Shown here: in pieces, positions 46,704 to 54,936 of the stretch
Position numbering within the stretch: position 1 is the stretch's first letter
Layout: each line of letters starts with the position of its first letter
NCBI GenBank assembly: GCA_002320285.1
Contig: DCKE01000024.1
Span: 230,033 to 294,032 of the forward strand
Length of the DNA: 64,000 nucleotides
Source: Flavobacteriaceae bacterium UBA1682
Lineage (GTDB): Bacteria > Bacteroidota > Bacteroidia > Flavobacteriales > Flavobacteriaceae
Reading direction: 5' to 3'
Notes under the pieces: generated by a model
What the model saw: the letters and a program-made list of their open reading frames with translations, nothing else
Database searches by the model: none
Told to the model about the DNA's origin: nothing
Position numbers and translations under genes: made by a program

Positions 46704-47483
46704 ATGAATTACGAAAATAGAGTATGTTGTTTTATAGATATCTTAGGTTTTAAAAACCACATAGACGAAACTATTACAAAATCTGGAGAAGATAATATTA
46801 AAAAAATTAAATCTATTGTATCTATTTTAGCATTATCTCAAAAAATGACCGACAACATTGGTTGCTCAGAGTCTAAAGTCACAACCTATTTTTCTGACTC
46901 AATTGTAATATCCTACAAGTACAATGAACCAAGTCAACTTTTCCACACTTTATTAGATTTATTATATGTTGCGTTTGAATTAGCATCTAATGGCTTTCTT
47001 ACTAGAGGCGGTGTTAGTATTGGAAAACTTTTACATAATTCAAATTATATTTTTGGGCCGGCGTTAATAGATGCGTATAAAATCGAATCAGAAACAGCCA
47101 AAAGTCCTAGAATTATTGTTAGTGAAGAAGTTATAAAAATAGGTACAGAGTTTACAGAACATGAACATACTAAAGATGAAGAATTTCAACATATCAAGGG
47201 CATAGTTACGAAAGATGATGACGGTTTATATTTTATTGATTATATATCTAAATCTAGTACGGAATTTGATGACCCTATAATTGGTCTCTATGAGTATATT
47301 GAAAAGTTGAAAGAATTATTTTTTAAAAACTATGCAAAAGAAGATGAGAAAACTCAAGAAAAACTAAATTGGCTGAAGTCAAAATTAAATACATACATTA
47401 CAGAAATAAAGGAAAACTTAAATCCTAACAATCACTCTCGAGAAATCGTTAATTTATATAGTAATTTGAAAGAAATAAAGTAA
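46704..47483 (+). CDS. Class III nucleotidyl cyclase-like protein
   Basis: The 259-residue protein has a cyclase-like core: VCCFIDILGFKNHI (metal-type Asp12), TTYFSDSIVISY (Asp65), and RGGVSIGKLLHNSNYIFGPALIDAYKIESETAKSPRIIVS, matching the RxGxxxGxxxxGxAL order of class III cyclases. A C-terminal helical tail follows. Pycsar defence cyclases belong to class III, and this one sits upstream of a membrane protein, as they do. Whether it makes a cyclic nucleotide is inference. The start is ATG at 46704. Confidence 0.72.
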   Translation: MNYENRVCCFIDILGFKNHIDETITKSGEDNIKKIKSIVSILALSQKMTDNIGCSESKVTTYFSDSIVISYKYNEPSQLFHTLLDLLYVAFELASNGFLTRGGVSIGKLLHNSNYIFGPALIDAYKIESETAKSPRIIVSEEVIKIGTEFTEHEHTKDEEFQHIKGIVTKDDDGLYFIDYISKSSTEFDDPIIGLYEYIEKLKELFFKNYAKEDEKTQEKLNWLKSKLNTYITEIKENLNPNNHSREIVNLYSNLKEIK

Positions 47484-47739
47484 ATACCTCAAAAACGAAC
47501 TATGTACCAATTTATGCCTGAAAAATTTCACCAAACTTAAATCATCAATCTGGGAATTTTACAATAATTTTTTTGGATTATTCGAATAATTAAATATTCT
47601 AGAAAAAACTATAACGGTTATCCAGTAATTACTTGATTTTAAATAAATAAAATACACGTAAGATTAAAATTTGTAAATATTCGTCATCAGAATCATTCCC
47701 TTTGATTATACTCTAAAAATACTTATCTCACAAATACTA

Positions 47740-49455
47740 ATGACTGCACTACAATTCATAAATAAAATTAACGAAGTCGGTTCTCCATTAAATATTACAG
47801 GATATACATTTTCCGACAGTGTTACAGTCACAGAAAAGTTACCAGCTAAAGGAATTATAATAAAAGATTGTGTTTTTAAGGAAAATATATCTTTTGATAG
47901 TGTTGAAATAATTTATGGAATTGAATTTATCAACTGTACTTTTCTTAAAAAATTAACGTTTAATAGTGCTCAAGTAGTTTTAGATGGCATTTTATCTGAA
48001 TTTGGAAACAAACCAAGTATATCAATTATTAACTCAAAAGTTAATACTCTTTCCTTTAGAGGGAGTTGCACTTTTAGAAAGGACATTTGTATTACTAATA
48101 AATCAGAAATAGAAAGTTTTCTCATTTCAGAGAATTTTGAAACGGACAAAGACATCATTATTAGCAACTCTACAATAAATTACTCGTTACATTTTTCAAA
48201 CACGAAATCTAACCGCATAGTATTTGAGAATAATTCAAATATTAATAGCTTAATTCGATTAGAAAATATAAAGAGTAACTCCATCGTTTTCAAAAAATCT
48301 ATTTTTAATGATGAAATTTATTTATGGGATAGTAATATTGATGATTTAATCTTCTTTAAAAGCATTTTTAATAGAAAGTTAGAGATTAATACTGTTGTAG
48401 TTTCTCATACAATTACAATTATGTATTCTGAATTTAATGATTCCTTGTTTGTTTACAATAAAAATTCAGAAAATGATAAAATTAGATTTATCTCAAAACT
48501 TTATATTTCTACATCTATATTTAGTAACCAGTTTGTCATAAAAGGCAAAAACACCGAAGTTGAAAAAATTAAAATAATTGCATCTAAAAAACTAGAGGGC
48601 ACATTGAGTTTTACTGACTTAAATATTTTGGAAACAAATATCTCAGGCGATATTAGTAATTGTAATTTAATTTTTAATCATTGTAATTTCAACTACTTAC
48701 TATTTAGCAACTTCTACAACTACAGTACTATATCTTTAAGCTCTGTAGAATCATATAAAACCAATTCTAGTATAAATATTGAAAACTCCAATTTAGGAAA
48801 AACGCATCTATTTAATACCTCATTAAATTCTTTTGACTCCATCAATATCAACAACAGTTTCTTAATGGACATCATTTCTGCCAATGTCAAATGGTTTAGT
48901 GATGACAGACTAAATAGCGATAAAAAAGAAGAATTAAATTTCTTCGACCAAAAACGAGAGATTTACAGACAGCTGAAATATGCCTTAGACAAACAAGGCG
49001 ACAGAATTACTACTCTAAAATTCAAAGCGATGGAAATGGAAGCATATAAAAATCATGTATTCTTAAACAAGACAATGACAACAGACGTTTCTGTCTTTGA
49101 TAAATTTATACTTTGGTTAAGTCAGATAAACGATTTTGGTATAAACTGGTTTAAACCAACGCTGTTTGCAATAGGCTTTAGTATCCTATTCCATTTCTTA
49201 ATTACAATTGGTGTGTCTGATAATTTGAGTTTCAAACCGAATTGTAGTGACGGAAGTTTAAGAACAACTTGTGAAATCTATTTTGCAAACCTTTATACTT
49301 TACCCCAACTAATGAATCCAGTTCATAATTTAAGCCATATCTACCCAAAATTAGAATTAAGTTTTACGGTACATTTTTTTGATTACCTATTAAAATTAAT
49401 TCTTGCATTTCTAATCTTTCAAATAATCTCAGCCTTTAGAAAGTATATCAAATAG
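47740..49455 (+). CDS. Beta-helix protein with two-TM C-terminus
   Basis: The 571-residue protein has about 380 residues of short beta repeats (I/F/N/S-rich, pentapeptide-like), then FDQKREIYRQLKYALDKQGDRITTLKFKAMEMEAY, and two membrane helices at about 473-491 and 547-565 enclosing a loop with CEIYFANLYTLPQ. The layout resembles pentapeptide-repeat proteins with an ion-channel-like tail, but no GYG selectivity filter is present. As the third gene after a kinase and a cyclase-like gene it could be the membrane effector (inference). Confidence 0.68.
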   Translation: MTALQFINKINEVGSPLNITGYTFSDSVTVTEKLPAKGIIIKDCVFKENISFDSVEIIYGIEFINCTFLKKLTFNSAQVVLDGILSEFGNKPSISIINSKVNTLSFRGSCTFRKDICITNKSEIESFLISENFETDKDIIISNSTINYSLHFSNTKSNRIVFENNSNINSLIRLENIKSNSIVFKKSIFNDEIYLWDSNIDDLIFFKSIFNRKLEINTVVVSHTITIMYSEFNDSLFVYNKNSENDKIRFISKLYISTSIFSNQFVIKGKNTEVEKIKIIASKKLEGTLSFTDLNILETNISGDISNCNLIFNHCNFNYLLFSNFYNYSTISLSSVESYKTNSSINIENSNLGKTHLFNTSLNSFDSININNSFLMDIISANVKWFSDDRLNSDKKEELNFFDQKREIYRQLKYALDKQGDRITTLKFKAMEMEAYKNHVFLNKTMTTDVSVFDKFILWLSQINDFGINWFKPTLFAIGFSILFHFLITIGVSDNLSFKPNCSDGSLRTTCEIYFANLYTLPQLMNPVHNLSHIYPKLELSFTVHFFDYLLKLILAFLIFQIISAFRKYIK

Positions 49456-49853
49456 TCCCCTAATATATTAAGATGTATTGGGGATATCGTACCTAACAAA
49501 CCCCGTTAAATTCAAAAAGCCAACGCTCCTCAAGTTTTTCTATCACACTTTTTTCTCCACCTTCCGCAAGTACATTGTGGGCATAGAAAAAACGCGTGTG
49601 AAAAATATCATTACGTAACTATGCCCCAAAGAGCTTGCTTCAGGCTCCACAAAAAGCCGTACACTACCTCCGTTCCTCCGGCAGTGACTTGTTCTAGTAA
49701 AAACTTTCCCCAAGCTGTGTTACATAATGTAGCATTATAGCCCCTGCGGGCAAGGGGGGCAAGCCCCGCTATAATAACATTATGTAAAACAGCCCCTCCC
49801 CGTACCTATCAAAATTCCGCAGGCACCACACCATTCAAAATCCATTAAACAAT
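49456..49853. other. GC-richer non-coding region
   Basis: About 400 bp, less AT-rich than the flanks, with no convincing gene. It holds the large inverted repeat at 49719-49790 and a smaller TCCCC/GGGGA hairpin near 49456-49485 after the membrane-protein stop. Confidence 0.5.
49719..49790. repeat. Imperfect large inverted repeat
   Basis: TTACATAATGTAGCATTATAGC on the left is matched inverted by GCTATAATAACATTATGTAA on the right with a 2-nt bulge, enclosing a GC-rich loop CCCCTGCGGGCAAGGGGGG that can pair with itself. It is a strong RNA or DNA hairpin of unknown role. Confidence 0.75.
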
Positions 49854-50078
49854 CTAAAACCGTTGTTTCTTGGCCAGCGTAATCACCAATTTTCCCTTTC
49901 CCACACAATCAATCTCAATGAAATGACCCGCTTTAAAACCGCTCGCTTCAAACCACTTCCCTTTTAATGTAACAATGGGAACAATAGTAATATTGCCATT
50001 CCCGCGTATCACATAATTTTTGCTAATAGTTAACTTTCTTTTCTTGAATTGTTTTTTAACTGCATTTTTCATAATCAT
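49854..50078 (-). CDS. SymE-like toxin family protein
   Basis: The 74-residue basic protein carries the SymE pattern RKLTISKNYVIRGNGNITIVPIVTLKGKWFEASGFKAGHFIEIDCVGKGKLVITLA (AbrB-like fold). SymE in E. coli is an SOS-induced toxin silenced by an antisense RNA. It is divergent from a damaged XRE gene at 50219. Several close start codons exist; ATG at 50078 is used, and GTG at 50081 or ATG at 50072 are possible. Toxicity is not shown. Confidence 0.78.
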   Translation of the reverse strand: MIMKNAVKKQFKKRKLTISKNYVIRGNGNITIVPIVTLKGKWFEASGFKAGHFIEIDCVGKGKLVITLAKKQRF

Positions 50079-50218
50079 CACATTTAATAATTCACCAATA
50101 AAAAAATTAAATCACAACCAAGTATAAAACACAGATACACTGTGAATTACAGTTTTTTATATGTTTTTTACAGCAAAATAATTACCTTTAACTCGAATAT
50201 TATGCTAATTTTAATGCC

Positions 50219-50632
50219 ATGACACAGAGCAACACCAACCATAAAATACACCAGGGCAGAAACATCAAGCGATTTCGTGAAATGTTGGGCATCAAACAAG
50301 ACGCCCTAGCTTTTGAATTGGGCGACGATTGGAACCAACAAAAAATATCGCTTTTAGAGCAAAAAGAAGCCGTAGAAAGCAGTTTACTACAACAAGTAGC
50401 TCAGATACTCAAAGTACCCGTAGAAGCCTTTGAAAACTTCGACGAAGAATAAGCCGTAAACATTATAGCAAGTACATTCGGAGATAATGCTTTTAATTAC
50501 GGTACAGTAAACATCAATCCCATTGAAACCGTCCTACAACTTCACCAAGAGAAAATTGCCCTCTACGAGCGCATGCTTACAGAAAAAGACGAAATGATGT
50601 TGAAGTTAGAGAAATTGTTACAAAATAAATAA
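50219..50632 (+). pseudogene. XRE regulator copy interrupted by a nonsense codon
   Basis: Residues 1-77 match the intact XRE protein at 44703 nearly throughout. The frame stops with TAA at 50450-50452 just after FENFDEE, and the same frame continues as AVNIIAST...LYERMLTEKDEMMLKLEKLLQNK to 50632, matching the rest of the intact protein. At this position the intact copy has Gln (CAA), so one C-to-T change explains the stop. The HTH part may still be made as a 77-residue protein. Confidence 0.9.
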
Positions 50633-50766
50633 CGTCATATTACATGACGATACTATAAAATAGTAAAATAACGTTTTATATCTTTATCATAGCCAACTTA
50701 TTACACTATAGAGCATAACTGTACTAAAAAACAATACGGTTTCTATATTTAATATATAAAAGAAAA

Positions 50767-51840
50767 ATGTTAGAAAAATTAGAAATAAAAGGATACAAGT
50801 CAATAAAGAACATTTCTTTAGACATCAAACCCATTAACATCTTAATAGGCGGTAATGGTAGTGGAAAAAGCAATTTCCTATCCTTTTTTAACTTTCTAAA
50901 AGAAATATACAAACAAAATTTACAAAGTCACGTAGCTTTACAAGGAGGAACCGAAAAAATCTTACATAAAGGCACTAAAAACACTTCTGAAATCTATGCG
51001 AAAGTACATTTTGGTCATAACGCCTATTCTTTTCTCATCAAACAAGCAGATAACGGATTTGTATTTATCGAAGAAACACTATCCTATAACAAGCAATCTT
51101 TTTATGATAACGACGACAAAATAAATGGATTCAGTTCTGAATCTAAACTAAAATGGAATGCCAAACCCAGAGCAACCTATATTCGAAACTATTTAAATTC
51201 CATTGTAAAATATCACTTTCACGATACCGGAAATAATTCTCCATTCAACGCAACATCAAATATAAATTCAGACACCCACTTTTTATATGAAGATGGACGA
51301 AACTTATCCGCTTTCATCTATGGCATAAAAGAAAACCATCCGCAACAATATAATCTGATAGTGCGCACGATACAGCATATAGCACCCTATTTTTCTGACT
51401 TTTACTTTAAGCCAGACGAAAACGGTAACCTAACCCTCCTATGGACATCCAAGCACAGTTCAACCATATATAATGCAAGAGATTTTTCCGACGGTACAAT
51501 TCGATTTATCGCACTAGCCGTTCTATTTATGCAACCCAATTTGCCGAGTACCATTATCATCGACGAACCAGAATTAGGACTGCATCCATCCGCTATCAAT
51601 AAACTAAGTGGATTAATAAAATCCGCATCCAAAAAAAACACCAAAGTTATTGTAGCCACACAATCAACCGACCTAATAAGTTACTTTGAGCCGGAAGATA
51701 TCATTACGGTCGATAACAAAGACGGCGAAAGCATCTTTGAACGATTGAATGCGGAAACACTAGCCCATTGGTTAGATTCCTACACCATAGATGACCTATG
51801 GAAACGAAACATAATAAGCAAAGGACAACCCAATTTTTGA
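50767..51840 (+). CDS. AAA/ABC-type ATPase of a predicted defence pair
   Basis: The 357-residue protein starts with Walker A GGNGSGKS (28-35), and has Walker B TIIIDEPELGLHP with Asp266-Glu267, ATQSTDLI, and a C-terminal NAETLAHWLDSYTIDDLWKRNIISKG, the RecF/OLD-like AAA_21 architecture. The DUF4276 gene begins 4 bp after its stop, the pairing seen in ATPase plus TOPRIM-like defence systems. It likely activates its partner on infection (inference). Confidence 0.87.
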   Translation: MLEKLEIKGYKSIKNISLDIKPINILIGGNGSGKSNFLSFFNFLKEIYKQNLQSHVALQGGTEKILHKGTKNTSEIYAKVHFGHNAYSFLIKQADNGFVFIEETLSYNKQSFYDNDDKINGFSSESKLKWNAKPRATYIRNYLNSIVKYHFHDTGNNSPFNATSNINSDTHFLYEDGRNLSAFIYGIKENHPQQYNLIVRTIQHIAPYFSDFYFKPDENGNLTLLWTSKHSSTIYNARDFSDGTIRFIALAVLFMQPNLPSTIIIDEPELGLHPSAINKLSGLIKSASKKNTKVIVATQSTDLISYFEPEDIITVDNKDGESIFERLNAETLAHWLDSYTIDDLWKRNIISKGQPNF

Positions 51841-51844
51841 ATCG

Positions 51845-52486
51845 ATGAAAAGACTAATTATAATTTGTGAAGGAGAAACAGAGCGTAATTTTTGTCAACA
51901 CCTGCTCTACCCACATTTTGCAACCAGACAAATTCATATAGCCTATCCGCTCATCAAACGCAGTGCTGGTGGTATTGGGAGTTGGGAATCCTTGAAAAAG
52001 CAAATTATAACACATCTCAATGAATCGGGAGCTTATGTCACCACCTTTATAGACATGTACGGCATTAAAGACTCTTACAACTTCCCCGATTGGATGCCTT
52101 CAAAAGAAATTCCAAATGTAAAAGACAGGGTTCGCCACATTGAATCAGCCATGAACCTTGATATAAACCACCGTAACTTTATTGGCAACATCATCGTACA
52201 CGAATTTGAAACATTGTTATTCAGCGACATAACCATCATTCAGCAACTAATCGATAACAGTGAATTAAACTATCCCAACTTACAAACCATCATAAACCAA
52301 CATCCAGACATTGAACTCATCAACAACGGCACCACAACAGCCCCCTCCAAAAGATTAGAAAACAACATCATAGGCTATATAAAATCAATACACGGCCACT
52401 ACCTTGCCGAATCCATAGGATTGCCCGTTATCAGACAAAAATGCCTTAAGTTTAACGAATGGATTTCCAAACTCGAACAGATATAA
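51845..52486 (+). CDS. DUF4276 (TOPRIM-like) protein
   Basis: The 213-residue protein starts with the TOPRIM-like acidic motif ICEGETER (Glu9-Glu13), followed by TFIDMYGIKDSYNFPDW (Asp) and VHEFETLLFSD, all characteristic of DUF4276. Such domains act as nucleases in paired systems. It is coupled to the upstream ATPase. The pair resembles the architecture of PARIS, AbiL and OLD-like systems without matching one that I can name confidently. Confidence 0.87.
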   Translation: MKRLIIICEGETERNFCQHLLYPHFATRQIHIAYPLIKRSAGGIGSWESLKKQIITHLNESGAYVTTFIDMYGIKDSYNFPDWMPSKEIPNVKDRVRHIESAMNLDINHRNFIGNIIVHEFETLLFSDITIIQQLIDNSELNYPNLQTIINQHPDIELINNGTTTAPSKRLENNIIGYIKSIHGHYLAESIGLPVIRQKCLKFNEWISKLEQI

Positions 52487-52512
52487 TAGCATATCATCCC
52501 GCTTTAGATAAC

Positions 52513-52601
52513 AAGCCATAGAGAGTAGTCTAATACAACAAGTAGTACAAAAACTCGAAGTAAGCGTAGATGCCTTTGAAAGCTAAGACGAAGAATAAGC
52601 C
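52513..52601 (+). pseudogene. Third XRE copy, remnant
   Basis: About 89 bp align with the C-terminal half of the HTH part of the XRE copy at 50219 (ESSLLQQVAQILKVPVEAFENFDEE versus ESSLIQQVVQKLEVSVDAFES*DEE). It has an additional in-frame TAA, and the sequence GACGAAGAATAAGCC including the nonsense codon is shared with the 50219 copy. It lies between the ATPase pair and the restriction system. Confidence 0.85.
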
Positions 52602-52639
52602 TAATAGACAAATCACCTACCTCATTCTATAGAACAATC

Positions 52640-53611
52640 TTAGTCTATAAACAATTGGTTTGAAAAAAGTGAATGTGGTGCTGACACTAAATTAATATCG
52701 AACTTTAGGGATGGTTCAATTCGCGAACTTGCATTGTGAATACGAAAAGAAATTTGCCAACCTTCACTTAATGTGACTAAAAGAGTTGTTTTAGAATTTT
52801 CTTGAAAAACAACTTCAATTAATCTATTTGGCAATTTCAAAGATTGAATTTTAGCTTTCGGCTTTATGTTTACAAAAGGCAAATTTAGATTTCCGTGCAA
52901 ATTATAGGCTTGTATTTCGACCTTCTTATTACCTTTAATTACTTTATAAAAATCTTGATTACCTATTAAATATTTAATCAAATTCTCGGCTACAATTCCA
53001 GGTTTTCCTTTATCTAAGCGTAGTAACTCTTTCTTAAAAGCACTCAAAATAGGAAGATAAACAGTTGTGTGATAATCGCCCAATGTATCCCATTTTTGAG
53101 TTGCTTTACTTGCTGTCCTTAATTCTGCCAAATTATCAAAAATGGGTTTTATTTCCTGGAAATAATCACTAGAACAAGGAACACCTAACCACTTTTGACC
53201 AAAATCAATACTATTTGACAAACGAGAATGTTTTACAGCTCTATGATTATTCTTCGCAGAAATACCTATTTCCCATTTTTGCGATGCTCGAATGGCCAAA
53301 ACATCACGAACATCACCAATTTGACCAGCTTTGTCTGCTACAATTTCGAGTTGCAGAATATCATTATCATCAATTCCGTGGCTCAAACGTGGCTCAATTT
53401 CAAGCAAAAAATTCACAGCACAACTTGCAACTAATTTGTAATTATCTTGTTCCTTTGTGTCAAAACTCATAAAACATTTTAACGCAGTTTTGTAAGGCTC
53501 ATTTTCAATCACTAAAACTGAAGTAATTACCTTCAAACGTTCTAAAAATTGATTTAGTAAAGCATACTCAAATGCTTTACCATTTATTGTTTGGGTTGCA
53601 ATTTTCGCCAT
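52640..53611 (-). CDS. HaeIII-type type II restriction endonuclease
   Basis: The 323-residue protein matches the HaeIII restriction endonuclease family: GKAFEYALLNQFLERL, IGDVRDVLAIRASQKWEIGISAKNNHRAVKHSRLSNSIDFGQKWLGVPCSSDYF (the PD-D/E-like core with Glu and Lys). It would cleave unmethylated GGCC; specificity is inferred from the partner. Its ATG overlaps the methyltransferase stop (TAATG). Confidence 0.9.
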   Translation of the reverse strand: MAKIATQTINGKAFEYALLNQFLERLKVITSVLVIENEPYKTALKCFMSFDTKEQDNYKLVASCAVNFLLEIEPRLSHGIDDNDILQLEIVADKAGQIGDVRDVLAIRASQKWEIGISAKNNHRAVKHSRLSNSIDFGQKWLGVPCSSDYFQEIKPIFDNLAELRTASKATQKWDTLGDYHTTVYLPILSAFKKELLRLDKGKPGIVAENLIKYLIGNQDFYKVIKGNKKVEIQAYNLHGNLNLPFVNIKPKAKIQSLKLPNRLIEVVFQENSKTTLLVTLSEGWQISFRIHNASSRIEPSLKFDINLVSAPHSLFSNQLFID

Positions 53612-54699
53612 TATACAGTAACGCTATTTACAATTTCATTTAATTTTTCAATTACTATATTTCCATCATATTCATTAGGTATAAGTGTTGGTGTTGCTTT
53701 ATTAATTTTAACGCTTTCAATATCATTATATATTTTATCTGCTAAAACTTTACCCATACTTACAGGAACAGCATTACCAATCATCTTATAACCGGCAACA
53801 ACACTACTATATTCAAAAGAAAAATCATCCGGAAACGTCTGAATTCTTGCACATTCGCGAACGCTCAATCGTCGATATAAATATTCATGACCTTTTACAA
53901 ATTCACGCACATTTTGTTCGATAAATTGCATTTTTGGAGCTTGTGGATGTATTGGAGCATGGCGACCACCAGCTTGAATTGTAAACGAAACTTCATCCCA
54001 TGAACGAACTCTGTTTCTTGACATAAACATTGACGAAAATCCACCAATCATATATTCGTGGTTTAATACTTTACAATCTTTACCATTAGTATAATTGCCT
54101 TCTTTGGCAGGTAAAACATTGTCTTTTAGGTCGCTAATTGCATTTTCGAGTGTCATTTTATTTTCAAGCGTTGTTGGTTTCGGAAAACTAAATTTTAACC
54201 CTAAATCTTTACGATAACCAATAAAAAAAACACGTTTCCTATCTTGTGGTACACCATAATCTGATACGTTCAATAATTGGAAAGATAAATCATAACCAAT
54301 ATCAGTAAACATTTGTTTAATGTTTGCTAATGCTTCTTTATGAGCTGGTAATAACATTCCAGACACATTTTCAGCAAGAAAAAATTTTGGTTTTTTATCG
54401 GCTAGAATCCGCATAAATTCGTAAAAAAGCTGACCTCTCTTATCTGCAATACCACGTTTCGAGCCAGCTTCTGACCAACTTTGACAAGGCGGACCACCTA
54501 TAATTCCATCACAGTCAGGAACTTCACTTGACGGAATATCAACAATACTTCTTCTATCTAAAACTGTATTCTTATGATTTTTCTCATATGTAGCCCAAAT
54601 TTGCTTGTCATATTCATTTGCCCAAACTACATCAAATCCAGCTTTTTCAAAACCTAAATCAAGACCTCCAGCACCTGCAAAAAATGACACAACTCTCAT
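53611..54699 (-). CDS. C5-cytosine DNA methyltransferase, M.HaeIII type
   Basis: The 362-residue enzyme has all C5-MTase motifs: FFAGAGGLDLGFEKAGF (I), GGPPCQSWSEAGSKRGI with catalytic Cys72 (IV), LAENVSGM (VI), QDRKRVFFIGY (VIII), the target-recognition region with FMSRNRVRSWDEVSFTIQAGGRHAPIHPQAPKM, and NAVPVSMGK (X). The close match of that region to M.HaeIII predicts GGCC modified at the internal C. It precedes the endonuclease, as required for safe entry. Confidence 0.93.
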   Translation of the reverse strand: MRVVSFFAGAGGLDLGFEKAGFDVVWANEYDKQIWATYEKNHKNTVLDRRSIVDIPSSEVPDCDGIIGGPPCQSWSEAGSKRGIADKRGQLFYEFMRILADKKPKFFLAENVSGMLLPAHKEALANIKQMFTDIGYDLSFQLLNVSDYGVPQDRKRVFFIGYRKDLGLKFSFPKPTTLENKMTLENAISDLKDNVLPAKEGNYTNGKDCKVLNHEYMIGGFSSMFMSRNRVRSWDEVSFTIQAGGRHAPIHPQAPKMQFIEQNVREFVKGHEYLYRRLSVRECARIQTFPDDFSFEYSSVVAGYKMIGNAVPVSMGKVLADKIYNDIESVKINKATPTLIPNEYDGNIVIEKLNEIVNSVTV

Positions 54700-54936
54700 A
54701 ACATTCTAAATTAAATTAATCAACAACAAACTTACTAATTTAAAACATCTCGGCCAAATTATGAATAAGAAAATTAAGGGGTTTTAACATGTCTTGACCC
54801 TAGATGGCTGGCAAAATGTAAACATCTAAGTTTATTCGTATCAACCCATAAAAGACCATATGATTGGCTTTTTTGTATATTAGCAAATTGTATATGGTTG
54901 AAAGAAAGGTAGCCATCAATTTACCCCCCCTTAAAT
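54700..54936. other. Divergent region between RM and HEPN genes, with C7 tract
   Basis: 237 bp hold promoters for the methyltransferase and the 655-residue gene. A GGCC site lies at 54752-54755, 53 bp upstream of the methyltransferase start. A C7 run (54924-54930) ends 6 bp before the HEPN-gene ATG and could vary in length. No terminator is seen. Confidence 0.5.

Noticed and set aside
49491..49511. Integron attC-like pair RYYYAAC ... GTTRRRY
   Set aside because: The two motifs are only 7 bp apart, far less than any attC site, and no integron integrase is present.
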